This document shows, piece by piece, positions 52,054 through 62,057 of a DNA stretch of 64,000 nt. Below the pieces are notes generated by a model that was not told where the DNA came from, made no database searches, and saw nothing but the letters and a program-made list of their open reading frames with translations. This DNA comes from Paludibacteraceae bacterium. Its GTDB lineage: Bacteria; Bacteroidota; Bacteroidia; Bacteroidales; Paludibacteraceae. Numbering within the stretch: the stretch's first letter is position 1; each line of letters opens with the position of its first letter. The DNA lies in contig JAFYQJ010000006.1 in NCBI GenBank assembly GCA_017547145.1, positions 62,001-126,000 on the forward strand, written 5' to 3'. Made by a program: the position numbers and the translations under genes.

Positions 52054-53262
52054 ATGAACATTAAAAAAATATTGATAATTAGTTTTATTCTTGTTGGATG
52101 TGTAGCTGTATCGATGGCTGAAAATCCAAAGAATTTTTATAATCCTGTAACTTCGGGTGTACCCTCTTTGACTATTTCGCCTGATGCACGTGCAGGTGGT
52201 ATGGGCGATGTTGGTGCAGCTACCGAGCCCGATATCAATTCGCAATATTGGAACCCTGCCAAGTATGCTAATATAAAAAGTGTAGCAGGAGTTTCGCTTT
52301 CGTATACGCCTTGGTTGCGAAAAATAGTAAAAGATATCGATTTAGCTTATCTTGCTGGATATTACAAAATTGGCGATTTACAAGCTGTGAGTATGTCGTT
52401 GCGTTATTTTTCGTTGGGGTCGATTAGTTTGACTGACAATGAAGGTAATGCAATAGGGACGGGAAAACCAAATGAATTTTCGCTCGATGTAGCATATTCA
52501 CGTCAGTTGTCGAAATATTTTTCGATGGCAGTAGCTATGCGTTATATATATTCGGGTTTAGGCATTAAGGACGAAAACTATTCTCCCGGACATGCATTTG
52601 GAGCTGATATTGCTATGTATAGCGGTATTCCTATCTCTTTAAATACTGGTGTTTCTATGTTGGGGATAGGTTTGAATTTGTCGAATATCTCAACAAAAAT
52701 CTCTTACGACAAGCGTAATACGGAAATTTTCTTACCTGCAAATATGCGTTTGGGGGTTTCGTACGCCATCCCATTTGATGCCTACAATAAACTTTCTATA
52801 AATTTTGATATCAACAAGATATTAGTTCCAGCTTATCCGCAATCGAAAAATTATGAAGGTGGAGTAACAAGTGAGGCATATGTTGCGGCAAAAGGGAAAT
52901 ACGAAAAAATGTCGTCGATAGCGGCTATTTTCTATTCGTTTGCTGATGCGTACGACAATCCAGCATATACACGCAAAGAGGCATTTATGGATGAATTGCG
53001 TGAAGTGAATTGGTCAACAGGTTTAGAGTATTCGTACAACAATCAGTTCTTTGGTCGTTTTGGTTATTCTAACGAATCTAAATGGAAAGGCAATAGAAAA
53101 TTCTTTACCTTTGGTGCAGGCTTCAAACTGACAGCATTTCAGTTAGATGTTGGTTATGTGTTGGGGTTAGCACCAACAACACCGCTCGACCAAACGTTGC
53201 GTTTTTCGCTTTCGTTTGATGTTGATGGTTTGAAAGATTTAGTGGATTTAGGAAAGAATTAA
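52054..53262 (+). CDS. porV: Type IX secretion system outer-membrane protein PorV
   Basis: A 402-residue outer-membrane barrel with a signal peptide. The N-terminal GVPSLTISPDARAGGMGDVG and INSQYWNPAKYANIKSVAG are PorV hallmarks of the OmpP1/FadL-like 14-strand fold. The rest shows regular beta strands up to the terminal LRFSLSFDVDGL. PorV collects cargo from the SprA translocon and passes it to PorU for cleavage and anchoring. It is directly downstream of porU and upstream of ispF. Confidence 0.94.
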   Translation: MNIKKILIISFILVGCVAVSMAENPKNFYNPVTSGVPSLTISPDARAGGMGDVGAATEPDINSQYWNPAKYANIKSVAGVSLSYTPWLRKIVKDIDLAYLAGYYKIGDLQAVSMSLRYFSLGSISLTDNEGNAIGTGKPNEFSLDVAYSRQLSKYFSMAVAMRYIYSGLGIKDENYSPGHAFGADIAMYSGIPISLNTGVSMLGIGLNLSNISTKISYDKRNTEIFLPANMRLGVSYAIPFDAYNKLSINFDINKILVPAYPQSKNYEGGVTSEAYVAAKGKYEKMSSIAAIFYSFADAYDNPAYTRKEAFMDELREVNWSTGLEYSYNNQFFGRFGYSNESKWKGNRKFFTFGAGFKLTAFQLDVGYVLGLAPTTPLDQTLRFSLSFDVDGLKDLVDLGKN

Positions 53263-53265
53263 CAG

Positions 53266-53751
53266 ATGAAAATTAAGGTTGGTTTTGGATATGATGTGCA
53301 TCGACTTGTTGAGGGTCGTGCACTTTTTTTAGGTGGTATAAAGGTGGAGTATTCGCATGGATTGCTTGGGCATTCGGATGCTGATGTATTGATACATGCC
53401 GTATGCGATGCATTGTTGGGAGCTGCTTCGTTACGCGATATAGGCTATCATTTCCCCGACAACAACAATGAATTTAAAGATATTGATAGCAAAATTTTAC
53501 TGCAAAAAACCGTACAACTTTTAGTAGAAAATGGTTTTTCAGTTGGCAATGTTGATTGTACGATTTGTGCCGAGCGTCCAAAGTTGAAAGACTATATAGA
53601 GCCTATGCGTGAATGTTTGGCTCAACTGCTTAATGTAGATATATCGGATGTTTCTATAAAAGCAACTACTACCGAAAAACTCGGTTTTGTAGGGCATGAA
53701 GAGGGAATTGCTGCGTATGCAGTTGCGTTAATTGAAAAAAATATAATTTGA
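53266..53751 (+). CDS. ispF: 2-C-methyl-D-erythritol 2,4-cyclodiphosphate synthase
   Basis: A 161-residue trimeric zinc enzyme of the MEP isoprenoid pathway, full length. [19 protein letters not shown] carries the metal-binding Asp/His, [20 protein letters not shown] follows, and [20 protein letters not shown] closes. It starts 3 bases after porV and is followed by nfo, so a porU-porV-ispF-nfo transcript is possible. The isoprenoid product also feeds the prenyl-glyceryl phosphate synthase encoded at 18005. Confidence 0.96.
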   Translation: MKIKVGFGYDVHRLVEGRALFLGGIKVEYSHGLLGHSDADVLIHAVCDALLGAASLRDIGYHFPDNNNEFKDIDSKILLQKTVQLLVENGFSVGNVDCTICAERPKLKDYIEPMRECLAQLLNVDISDVSIKATTTEKLGFVGHEEGIAAYAVALIEKNII

Positions 53752-53753
53752 TT

Positions 53754-54596
53754 ATGAAATACATTGGAGCACACGTAAGTGCATCGGGTGGAGTAGAAAA
53801 TGCTCCTTTGAATGCACATGCTATTGGAGCAACAGCGTTTGCTTTGTTTACAAAAAATCAACGTCAATGGGTTGCACCGCCACTTACGGAACGTAGCATT
53901 GCGTTGTTCAAAGAGCGTTGTGCAGAGTTTGGTTACACAGCAAAACAAATTTTGCCACACGATAGTTATCTGATAAATTTGGGATCGCCTGATGGTGAGG
54001 GGTTGGAAAAATCTCGTACGGCTTTTATCGACGAGATGAAGCGTTGTGAGCAATTGGGTTTGGATCGTTTGAACTTTCATCCGGGCAGTCATTTGAATAA
54101 AATTTCGGAAGAGTCTTGTTTGCAACGCATTGCAGAGTCGATAAATATTGCTTTGGACAAAACACAAGGCGTTACTGCTGTTATAGAAAATACGGCGGGG
54201 CAAGGCTCAAATCTAGGAAACAAATTTGAACAAATACGTTATATTATCGACCACGTTGAAGACAAATCGCGTGTAGGTGTTTGCATTGATACGTGCCATA
54301 CGTATTCGGCAGGCTACGATATTGCTACTCCAGAAGCATTTAACGAAACATTCATGCAGTTCGATAATATTATTGGATTCAATTATTTGCGAGGCATACA
54401 CCTCAACGACACCAAAAAGCCGCTTGCATCGCGTGTAGATAGGCACGAAAGCATTGGTTTGGGATTGCTTGCAGGTGATTTGTTTTCGCTTTTGATGCGT
54501 GATAAGCGTTTCGATGAAATACCTATTGTGCTCGAAACTCCCGACGAAACCAAGTGGGCAGAAGAGATAGCTTATTTGAAGTCGTTAGCAGAATAA
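53754..54596 (+). CDS. nfo: Deoxyribonuclease IV (AP endonuclease)
   Basis: A 280-residue TIM-barrel AP endonuclease of base excision repair. It starts [20 protein letters not shown] and carries the zinc-site motifs INFHPGSHL-like [47 protein letters not shown] and DRHESIGLG, and [15 protein letters not shown]. The ATG at 53754 is preferred over a TTG two codons upstream that overlaps ispF. It complements MutY and MutS encoded earlier in the window. A strong terminator follows. Confidence 0.95.
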   Translation: MKYIGAHVSASGGVENAPLNAHAIGATAFALFTKNQRQWVAPPLTERSIALFKERCAEFGYTAKQILPHDSYLINLGSPDGEGLEKSRTAFIDEMKRCEQLGLDRLNFHPGSHLNKISEESCLQRIAESINIALDKTQGVTAVIENTAGQGSNLGNKFEQIRYIIDHVEDKSRVGVCIDTCHTYSAGYDIATPEAFNETFMQFDNIIGFNYLRGIHLNDTKKPLASRVDRHESIGLGLLAGDLFSLLMRDKRFDEIPIVLETPDETKWAEEIAYLKSLAE

Positions 54597-54629
54597 AAAA
54601 ATCCCGAATCACAAGATTCGGGATTTTTT
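54597..54629. terminator. Bidirectional terminator after nfo
   Basis: ATCCCGAATC and GATTCGGGAT form a perfect stem with an ACAA loop, bordered by A and T runs, between convergent genes. Confidence 0.9.
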
Positions 54630-54649
54630 AGATGTATGTATTGTGTTGC

Positions 54650-56098
54650 TTATTCAGCTGAATAAACTTCAATTGAATCGATATATAGAGCACCACCTTT
54701 TGCTATAAGAGCAAAATCTTTTGTTTCGCCTGTGAAATTAATAGCTAAAGATTCTGCACCTCCTGCTGTAGCATTAGTGCTACCATAGTTTGTTGCATAT
54801 TCGCTATCAGCATAAGTTGCAGCAGCTGGTAGTGAAGCTACGTTAGCTGAAGGAATTGCATATACTGTACGATTTGCAGTAGTATTAGAACTAAAATTGA
54901 TAACTACTTTTGAAACATTTTTGCTAAATGTAGGGCTTTGGATATAAGATGCATTTTTATTACGTATTTGAATATAAGTATTTCCACTATTTCCACTAGC
55001 ATTTGCAGTCCAATTTCCTGAAGCACTGCTATAAGTCATAGCAATATATGTACCACTAGTTGTTCCAGTTTGAGATTGAACAGCAACTATTTCGCTATTA
55101 GTAATACCTCCCATAGTAGTTCCTACTGCTTCTCCACCTTCAGATCCAGAGCCTTCTCCTTCGCCTTCGCCTTCAGAACCACCTTCTTCGCCGCTTCCAC
55201 CAGCTGCTTCAAGCAATTCGTATGTAGCACCTGTATTCATTTGAGGATTTGTACCTTTATAGTTTGTTAAGTTACCAGTAACTTTGATTTTATCACCTAC
55301 TTTCAATGTGCTACCACCTTTCATACGATAAACAGAGAAAGTTTCTTCTGTATCTTTATTGTCCGACATGTAAAGAGTGATGTTGTCGTATTGAGAATTG
55401 TATTCTGTAATTTTGCTAATATAACCAACTACACCAGCTTTGTTGCTTGTAACTGCACCAGCTTGCAATTGTGTAGCAGCTGCGTGAGCTTCAGATGGAG
55501 TCATGTTGTCGTTAACTTCTACGTCTGTTACACCAGGAAGTTCTACTTCTATGCCATCGATGTAAACTTTTTCAAGATTTACAACACCCGATACGCTGCA
55601 GTATTTTTCTACAACACCATAAACTTTGATTTTTTTCTTCAAGTTAGCAGGAACATTCAAAAGACTAACAACTGTAGTGTAGTTTCCTAATTTCAAAGCA
55701 GAAACAGCGTAGGTGTCATCAGTGTTTGCGTCGTCTGCAATCAAAACGTTGTCTTTAACTGTTGGTTCAGCACCGATAACGAATTTAGGATCGTTGTCGA
55801 ACACGTAGCTACCTACAATGTAACCTTCTACCCATGCTTTTTCAGTACCAGCACCTTTTTCTGCTAATTCGCCGTTAGTTTTCAAATCCAAAAGGAATTG
55901 TACGTTGTAAGGGTTAGCCTCTGTACCATCACCTTTTGCAGTAGTTTCAGTGTTACCTGGAGTGTCGTTTCCACCACCATTGTTTGTACCGCCTCCAAAT
56001 GGATCGTCAGGATTTTCGTCTTTGTCTCCACATGAAGCAAAACCCAAAGTCAAAGCTGCAAAGAAAAGCGAGCTTACTAAAAATTTTGATACTTTCAT
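54650..56098 (-). CDS. DUF6359-type lipoprotein with acidic linker
   Basis: A 482-residue lipoprotein (signal MKVSKFLVSSLFFAALTLGF, lipobox ASC). After a Gly/Asn-rich spacer come OB-fold-like domains: EANPYNVQFLLDLKTNG, AWVEGYIVGSYVF, KIKVYGVVEKYCSVSGVVNL, then VGDKIKVTGNLTNYKGTNPQ. A Gly/Glu/Ser linker (about 300-320, GSEGEGEGEGS) leads to a C-terminal beta-sandwich (VSKVVINFSSNTTANRTVYA, LYIDSIEVYSAE). I place it with DUF6359 from recall. It is the last gene of the TonB receptor locus and likely sits on the outer surface. Confidence 0.72.
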   Translation of the reverse strand: MKVSKFLVSSLFFAALTLGFASCGDKDENPDDPFGGGTNNGGGNDTPGNTETTAKGDGTEANPYNVQFLLDLKTNGELAEKGAGTEKAWVEGYIVGSYVFDNDPKFVIGAEPTVKDNVLIADDANTDDTYAVSALKLGNYTTVVSLLNVPANLKKKIKVYGVVEKYCSVSGVVNLEKVYIDGIEVELPGVTDVEVNDNMTPSEAHAAATQLQAGAVTSNKAGVVGYISKITEYNSQYDNITLYMSDNKDTEETFSVYRMKGGSTLKVGDKIKVTGNLTNYKGTNPQMNTGATYELLEAAGGSGEEGGSEGEGEGEGSGSEGGEAVGTTMGGITNSEIVAVQSQTGTTSGTYIAMTYSSASGNWTANASGNSGNTYIQIRNKNASYIQSPTFSKNVSKVVINFSSNTTANRTVYAIPSANVASLPAAATYADSEYATNYGSTNATAGGAESLAINFTGETKDFALIAKGGALYIDSIEVYSAE

Positions 56099-56144
56099 AA
56101 AAATTAAAATTTAAGTTGTTAATAAATAAAAATGAATAATAAAA

Positions 56145-57254
56145 TTAATATTTTGGATAATAATTTTCGTCGGCACGCCAAACAACTCCCTCGTTGTTTT
56201 TCAATTTTACATCGTCGAGTGAGCGTAGTACGAGTGTCCATTCATCGCCATCGGGAGCACTTCCGCCTTTGTCCCAATAATATGAAATAAACCCTGTGAT
56301 AGAACCTACATAGTCGGTAGTAGGCAATGGAGCGTATGCAAATTTAGCATATTCACTTGTGCCAATAGCCGAATATTTAGTTGGGTTGCTTGCCAAGGCA
56401 AAAATGCGTGATTGTGGGTAGCCAATACCGTTTGTCGATGGAGCAAAAATCATGTCGTCGCCTTCTAAATCTACGGGCTTCCCATAGTCATATTCTTGTC
56501 TTGTAAAATAAACGTTTTCGATGCGGACAAGTCGTCCAGCCCATTTTGCAACAGTCATATAGTCGGCCGTATTGCTTGGAAATTCGTCGATAGTCATCAC
56601 TGTAGTGTCTATTTTTTCGATATTAGGCAGCCCAACTATTTGAATGTGTTCCATAAAAATAGGTAAAGGTATACGACCAATTTCCCAACCTTTTTTGCCT
56701 GCGTTATCAAGTCCTTCTTTGGCATTGTTGAAGTATGGAACACCAAGTTGTGCCATATTTGCGTATTTGCCAATAGCCAATCCGTTACATTTAATAGCAA
56801 TTACTTGTCCCATTGGTAACATACCTGACAAACTACCTGCATCGACCGATATTTTCAAACCCTGTTTTGGATCGGTAATGTCTTGTATGTATAGCGTTTT
56901 GTAGATATTACCAGCTACGTCAGATGAAGCTATGCGTCCTACAATAATTACATCGCCCACAATAGAATCAGCAGGAATATCGTCTACGCTGAACAATCCA
57001 AGATTCTCTTTTGTAGCATCGTTACCTTTGTGCGAGCGTGCACGAGGTGGGTATTTTAGTTCTCCATTGATTTTTGTCCCTTCTTTTGTAAGAAATTCTT
57101 CTAGAAATTCGTGAATAGTATGTGTAGCTTTCCACGCTTCGCTTTCGCTTACATAGTCGTGCGTATTGGGCTCGTCGTAATTATGGCAAGCCGTTGCTAT
57201 TGCAGCAATCAATACAAAGTTTAGTATATATTTAATCATTTTCATAATGCTCAT
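56145..57254 (-). CDS. DUF5689-type lipoprotein
   Basis: A 369-residue lipoprotein. The signal ends at AIATAC, with several in-frame ATGs (57254, 57245, 57239) as possible starts. The block VIIVGRIASSDVAGNIYKTL, YIQDITDPKQGLKISVDAGS and LPMGQVIAIKCNGLAIGKYA is the DUF5689 OB-like domain. A second half includes AGRLVRIENVYFTRQEY and SITGFISYYW. Such lipoproteins accompany TonB receptors in Bacteroidota; they may bind ligand on the surface. It lies 12 bases after the receptor. Confidence 0.78.
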   Translation of the reverse strand: MSIMKMIKYILNFVLIAAIATACHNYDEPNTHDYVSESEAWKATHTIHEFLEEFLTKEGTKINGELKYPPRARSHKGNDATKENLGLFSVDDIPADSIVGDVIIVGRIASSDVAGNIYKTLYIQDITDPKQGLKISVDAGSLSGMLPMGQVIAIKCNGLAIGKYANMAQLGVPYFNNAKEGLDNAGKKGWEIGRIPLPIFMEHIQIVGLPNIEKIDTTVMTIDEFPSNTADYMTVAKWAGRLVRIENVYFTRQEYDYGKPVDLEGDDMIFAPSTNGIGYPQSRIFALASNPTKYSAIGTSEYAKFAYAPLPTTDYVGSITGFISYYWDKGGSAPDGDEWTLVLRSLDDVKLKNNEGVVWRADENYYPKY

Positions 57255-57266
57255 TTTTTTTAGTTA

Positions 57267-60092
57267 TTAAAACTTAAATCCTACGTTTAAGAAGAAGTTG
57301 AATCCCCAAGCATAATAAAATTTCGAAGGATATTTATCTACTTGATTTGAAACTTTATATACCGAGTTTTGATAGCTTACGGTAGGGATACGTGCTTGTT
57401 GCCAACCGCCTGTTTTCAAGCCTGTGTTATTTGTAATATTGCTTAAACTCAAGTTGATGTTGATAGATTTACCACCTTTCAGATAGATAAGTTTACCTAC
57501 CGATGCGTCTACCAAAAAGTGATTGTACCATTTTGCATTTTCAAACAACGACTCTTGTGTGCCAAGAGCAGCTATTTTTGCCTCTTTTTCGGCTTCATTG
57601 CTTTGAGCTCCATACCAATTGTTTACCGATGTGCCGTCAGCACGAGTTCCTGTAAGTATGCCTTGCGAGAAACGTGATGGTGCCACTCCTAAATAGTTGT
57701 AAGCAAAAAAGTTGATACCTAATTCGGCAAACCACATATCGGGGTGGAAATAGTTTAGTTTGATGTTAGCTGCAAGTTGTGGACCCGATGTGGCTTTGAT
57801 AGCATCGTATTTGTTACCTTTTTTGTCAGTCCATTTTGCAAGAAGAATGCGGTCAGAAAGTTCGTGTTCGCCATCTATTTTCATACCATTTTCGGCAGTT
57901 TCTACTCCGATTGCATGATCGGTATATTCACCATGTGTATAGCTCAAAACAGTAGAAAGCGTGAAACTTGGATCTAATTTGAACGAAGCACCTGCTTCTA
58001 CACCTAAATACATTTTATCAACATCAAACATTGTATGGTTGATAAAGGTGCGATATTCGTCGTTGTAATAACCTATACGTTCGATACCATCAAACGAATG
58101 AGTACCAAAGAACGAAATGCGTGTTTTGATGAATGGAAAACTTGCTGTATACGATAAGTCGTAGGCCAGAATTTTTTCGCTCAATCCGTAATAATTTTTT
58201 AGAGCATTGCCACGATTGTAGTTTGCTATATTAAGATCGCTGATTGTACGATCGTAGATACGTGAAGAAATGTAATAGTTGTTGGACAAAGGAGCTCTTG
58301 TTTCGGCAGCAAAGTTTGCTGTAAGTTTGTTGCGAGCATCGAATCCGTAATCAACTTTTAATTTAAAAGCAGGGTCTATAAAGTGATGTGTTTTACCTTG
58401 ACCTTTTGAAATAACATTTTCTCCTAATACTTTGCTTAAATAGATAGCACGTCCGTTTTCCATATATCCATATCGGTTGAATGAACTATATGTCAAACGC
58501 AATGCGTAAGAAAATTTTAAATGGTTGAAATCCCATTCATTAATAGCAAATAGGGCAGCTTTGTAGGCATTGATGTCGTATTTATAACCAAACACATCGC
58601 CTTCTTTTACAGCTTTGTCGGGGTTGTTTGTATCGTTTTGTCTTACTTCTGCAATTTCGGCTTGCGTCATCGAAACGTTTTCGGCCAAATCTGCTATATC
58701 ACGATCAGAAAATGGGTCGATATCAATCCATTGATTTGCACCTAAAAGATCGTCAACCGTTTTGTAGTGAATACCTTTTGTATATTTTGCTTCAATACCT
58801 GCAATTACTTTTAGGTTTTCGTTTATTTGATTGTCGTAAGTAGAATTTAATGCAACTTCAAGCGAATTGTTGTGTCGGCGTTCGAGCATGTATTTTGCAT
58901 TGCCATTTGGGTTGTTGATGTTGTTGCGAGCATTGGCATCGTAAAACATATCCCAATTTAGTTGGGTAGTTGTATTTCCTTTTTCGCCATATCCATTTCT
59001 CCATGCATCGGTTATTGCATTATACATATCGATGTTGGTCTCTTCACGGCTTGGGTAAAAATTGCCATCACTTTTTAAACTCCAACCTCCTAAATAATAA
59101 CTAGGTAAATTGCGATAATAGTCGGGGCGAGGGTCTGGCGTATTGTAAAATGTCAAGGCCGAGTTGCTATACATACTATAATGAGCGGCAACCCCTGTTT
59201 TTAGGTTTTGATATTCGCTAATTTTCCAATCGTGATTAAGAATTAAGGTAGGATCAAAACTATGTACAATACGTGAATTGCGTTTTTTGCCATCTTGCCA
59301 TCCCCAATATGGGTTGTAGTAGATAGAAGTTAAATCTACAACTTCTTGAGTTAAAGCCGATGAGTTAGCACGTTCGGTAGGTGCTCCATACGTTACGATA
59401 TTGATGCTGTGATGTTCATCGAAAAATTTTTCTGCACTAAAAAAATATGCTCCTGAATTGTAGAATGTACCTTGGTTGCGTCCTTCGTGTGCCCAACGAT
59501 AAGCTGCCGAAGCTGCAAAAGCCCAGCCATTGTCCATAATGCCAGTAGCGTGAGTGGCCATAGCTCTCAGCCAATATGAGCGATTTGTTCCTGCTAAACC
59601 AACTTTTGTTCCTGCTGCGTATTGCGATGCACGCATATTGATGTTGGTTGTTACGCCAATATTTCCAAAAGCAAAATAAGCACTCTCTAATGAGTTGGCA
59701 GACTCTTTGTTGCGCGAAGCATCGTTTAGTCCTCCAATAGATGAGTAGTTGAATCGGCCGCGTTCTTGCTCGTTGAAGTTAATACCATTGATGTAGGTTG
59801 ATTCGTAGCCCATGTTGTTGTTATAGCCTCTCAAACGGAAACGTACGGGGCTGAAAGAATAACTCGCAGTTGAAGAAAATACGTCTCCTTTAGAAACTAG
59901 TATTGGCGATAGATATTGACTTTCCCCTTCTGCGTCTTCAAAAGTAAGGTCCGATATAATGCTTAACACATTATCCTGCATTTCGTTTTGGGCTTCGGAT
60001 ATTTCGGCATTTTCTTGTACTTTTACTTGCGATTGTGCTGATGATGCAATAGCAAAAGTTGCTGATAATAAGAGTACTAAATATTTTTTCAT
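57267..60092 (-). CDS. TonB-dependent outer-membrane receptor
   Basis: A 941-residue outer-membrane receptor with signal peptide MKKYLVLLLSATFAIASSAQ. There is no N-terminal carboxypeptidase-regulatory-like domain, unlike SusC. The plug includes SPVRFRLRGYNNNMGYESTY and INGINFNEQERGRFNYSSIG. The barrel has the usual aromatic strands and ends WGFNFFLNVGFKF, with the terminal Phe needed for barrel insertion. The start at 60092 is preferred over 60125, because a -7-like box lies at 60123-60130. It imports an unknown ligand with the two lipoproteins downstream. Confidence 0.88.
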   Translation of the reverse strand: MKKYLVLLLSATFAIASSAQSQVKVQENAEISEAQNEMQDNVLSIISDLTFEDAEGESQYLSPILVSKGDVFSSTASYSFSPVRFRLRGYNNNMGYESTYINGINFNEQERGRFNYSSIGGLNDASRNKESANSLESAYFAFGNIGVTTNINMRASQYAAGTKVGLAGTNRSYWLRAMATHATGIMDNGWAFAASAAYRWAHEGRNQGTFYNSGAYFFSAEKFFDEHHSINIVTYGAPTERANSSALTQEVVDLTSIYYNPYWGWQDGKKRNSRIVHSFDPTLILNHDWKISEYQNLKTGVAAHYSMYSNSALTFYNTPDPRPDYYRNLPSYYLGGWSLKSDGNFYPSREETNIDMYNAITDAWRNGYGEKGNTTTQLNWDMFYDANARNNINNPNGNAKYMLERRHNNSLEVALNSTYDNQINENLKVIAGIEAKYTKGIHYKTVDDLLGANQWIDIDPFSDRDIADLAENVSMTQAEIAEVRQNDTNNPDKAVKEGDVFGYKYDINAYKAALFAINEWDFNHLKFSYALRLTYSSFNRYGYMENGRAIYLSKVLGENVISKGQGKTHHFIDPAFKLKVDYGFDARNKLTANFAAETRAPLSNNYYISSRIYDRTISDLNIANYNRGNALKNYYGLSEKILAYDLSYTASFPFIKTRISFFGTHSFDGIERIGYYNDEYRTFINHTMFDVDKMYLGVEAGASFKLDPSFTLSTVLSYTHGEYTDHAIGVETAENGMKIDGEHELSDRILLAKWTDKKGNKYDAIKATSGPQLAANIKLNYFHPDMWFAELGINFFAYNYLGVAPSRFSQGILTGTRADGTSVNNWYGAQSNEAEKEAKIAALGTQESLFENAKWYNHFLVDASVGKLIYLKGGKSININLSLSNITNNTGLKTGGWQQARIPTVSYQNSVYKVSNQVDKYPSKFYYAWGFNFFLNVGFKF

Positions 60093-60122
60093 TAAATTAA
60101 AACAAATTGGTTTTTCTGAACG

Positions 60123-60130
60123 CAATATTA
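60123..60130 (-). promoter_or_regulatory. -7-like box for the TonB receptor locus
   Basis: TAATATTG followed by C on the minus strand has one mismatch to TAnnTTTG, 30 nt from the ATG at 60092. Confidence 0.4.
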
Positions 60131-60267
60131 GTAATTTATATTTATTTAATGGCTGAAATATGCTAAAAAAATAATATTTCTTTTTTTTGTAGTTGTTTTG
60201 GAATATTAGTTGCTCACTTATGTAAAATATAACGTTGTTTTAGAGTAAATAGTTTGTTTAAAAGTAG

Positions 60268-60275
60268 TATTTTTG
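60268..60275 (+). promoter_or_regulatory. Bacteroidetes -7 box for aspS
   Basis: TATTTTTG followed by C matches TAnnTTTG, 23 nt before the ATG. Confidence 0.6.
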
Positions 60276-60298
60276 CATTTTGAATAAAATAGATAATT

Positions 60299-62053
60299 AT
60301 GTATAGAACGAAAACTTGTGGCGAGCTTCGCCTCGAAAATGTAAATGAAATAGTGACTTTATCTGCTTGGGTACAACGCACACGCAAAATGGGCGGTATG
60401 ACGTTTGTTGATTTGCGTGATCGTTACGGTGTTACTCAATTGGTTTTTAATAACGAAACCGACGCTGAGCTTTGTGAACGAGCTAATCATCTTGGTCGTG
60501 AATTTGTTTTGCAAGTTACAGGTTGTGTGGCGGAGCGTAGTGCAAAAAATGCTAATTTGCCAACTGGCGACGTTGAGATTATTGTTTCGGAAATGAATAT
60601 TTTGAACGAAGCTGTAACGCCTCCATTCACTATAGAGGACGAAACTGATGGTGGCGACGATCTTCGTATGAAGTATCGCTATCTTGATTTGCGTCGTGCA
60701 TGTGTGCGTAAAAATCTTGAATTGCGTCATAAAATGGCTTTTGAGGTGCGTCGTTATCTCGATGAGCAAGGATTTTTGGAAGTGGAAACACCTGTATTGG
60801 TAAATTCTACTCCCGAAGGTGCTCGAGACTTTGTAGTGCCATCTCGTATGAATCCTGGTCAGTTTTATGCACTTCCTCAAAGTCCACAAACGTTGAAACA
60901 ACTTCTCATGGTAAGTGGTTTCGATCGTTATTTCCAAATTGTAAAATGTTTCCGTGACGAAGATTTGCGTGCCGACCGTCAGCCAGAGTTTACTCAAATC
61001 GATTGCGAAATGTCTTTCGTAGAACAAGATGATGTGTTGAACATTTTCGAAGGAATGACCAAACATCTTTTCCGTTATATTAAAAATCTAGAGTTGCCCG
61101 ATTTTCCTCGTATGACGTGGCACGATGCTATGAAATATTATGGCTCGGACAAACCTGATACACGTTTCGATATGCGTTTTGTGGAGTTGATGGATGTGCT
61201 GAAAGGATATGGTTTTGCAGTGTTCGATAGTGCTGCTTATATTGGAGGTATTTGTGCTAAAGGAGCAGCTTCATATACTCGCAAGCAATTAGATGCGTTG
61301 ACCGATTTTGTGAAACGTCCGCAAATTGGTGCAAAAGGTATGGTTTATGCTCGTGTAGAGGCTGATGGCAATGTAAAATCGAGTGTAGATAAATTCTATT
61401 CGCAAGAAGTTTTGCAACAATTAAAATTGGCTATGAATGCCGAGGAGGGCGATTTGATTTTGATTCTCAGTGGCGATGATGTAAACAAAACTCGCAAGCA
61501 ACTTTGCGAACTTCGTCTTGAAATGGGTTCTCAACTTGGCCTGCGCGATAAAAATAAATTCTCATGTCTTTGGATTGTAGATTTTCCATTGTTTGAGTGG
61601 AGCGAAGAGGATCAACGTTTCTACGCAATGCATCATCCGTTTACTTCTCCACGATTGGAAGATGTGCCATTGCTCGATAGCAATCCGGGTGCGGTGCGTG
61701 CCAATGCTTACGACATGGTTATCAATGGAGTGGAAGTTGGTGGTGGTAGTATTCGTATTCACGATAGCCGACTCCAGCAAAAAATGTTCGAATGTCTTGG
61801 CTTTACGCAAGAAGAAGCGGAACGTCGTTTTGGTTTCTTGATGAATGCGTTCAAATTCGGTGCGCCTCCTCATGGTGGTTTGGCATACGGACTCGACCGT
61901 TTTGTGTCGCTTTTTGCGGGATTGGATAGTATCCGCGATGTCATAGCGTTCCCTAAAAACAATTCTGGTCGCGACGTGATGCTCGATGCTCCTGGCATTA
62001 TCGACCAATCGCAACTCGACGAATTGGGTTTGAAAATTGAGGTAAAAGAATAA
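60299..62053 (+). CDS. aspS: Aspartyl-tRNA synthetase
   Basis: A 584-residue class II synthetase of the bacterial type. The OB anticodon domain ([20 protein letters not shown]) is followed by the catalytic core: motif 2 with [20 protein letters not shown], the bacterial insertion domain, [12 protein letters not shown] and motif 3 [20 protein letters not shown]. It charges tRNA-Asp. Its base composition is noticeably richer in G and C than the following genes, consistent with strong codon selection for high expression. Confidence 0.97.
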   Translation: MYRTKTCGELRLENVNEIVTLSAWVQRTRKMGGMTFVDLRDRYGVTQLVFNNETDAELCERANHLGREFVLQVTGCVAERSAKNANLPTGDVEIIVSEMNILNEAVTPPFTIEDETDGGDDLRMKYRYLDLRRACVRKNLELRHKMAFEVRRYLDEQGFLEVETPVLVNSTPEGARDFVVPSRMNPGQFYALPQSPQTLKQLLMVSGFDRYFQIVKCFRDEDLRADRQPEFTQIDCEMSFVEQDDVLNIFEGMTKHLFRYIKNLELPDFPRMTWHDAMKYYGSDKPDTRFDMRFVELMDVLKGYGFAVFDSAAYIGGICAKGAASYTRKQLDALTDFVKRPQIGAKGMVYARVEADGNVKSSVDKFYSQEVLQQLKLAMNAEEGDLILILSGDDVNKTRKQLCELRLEMGSQLGLRDKNKFSCLWIVDFPLFEWSEEDQRFYAMHHPFTSPRLEDVPLLDSNPGAVRANAYDMVINGVEVGGGSIRIHDSRLQQKMFECLGFTQEEAERRFGFLMNAFKFGAPPHGGLAYGLDRFVSLFAGLDSIRDVIAFPKNNSGRDVMLDAPGIIDQSQLDELGLKIEVKE

Positions 62054-62057
62054 TAAT

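Noticed and set aside
53622-54203. Minus-strand open frame of 193 codons across ispF and nfo
   Set aside because: It spans two well-identified plus-strand genes and shows no protein-like pattern.
55140-55190. Gly/Glu/Ser-coding repeats as a tandem DNA repeat
   Set aside because: The run is a short flexible linker inside the DUF6359-type lipoprotein with varied codons, so it is protein-level low complexity.
60359-61066. Long minus-strand open frame of 235 codons opposite aspS
   Set aside because: It is entirely antisense to a well-supported synthetase, is rich in Cys/His/Thr/Ile from reversed codons and matches no family.
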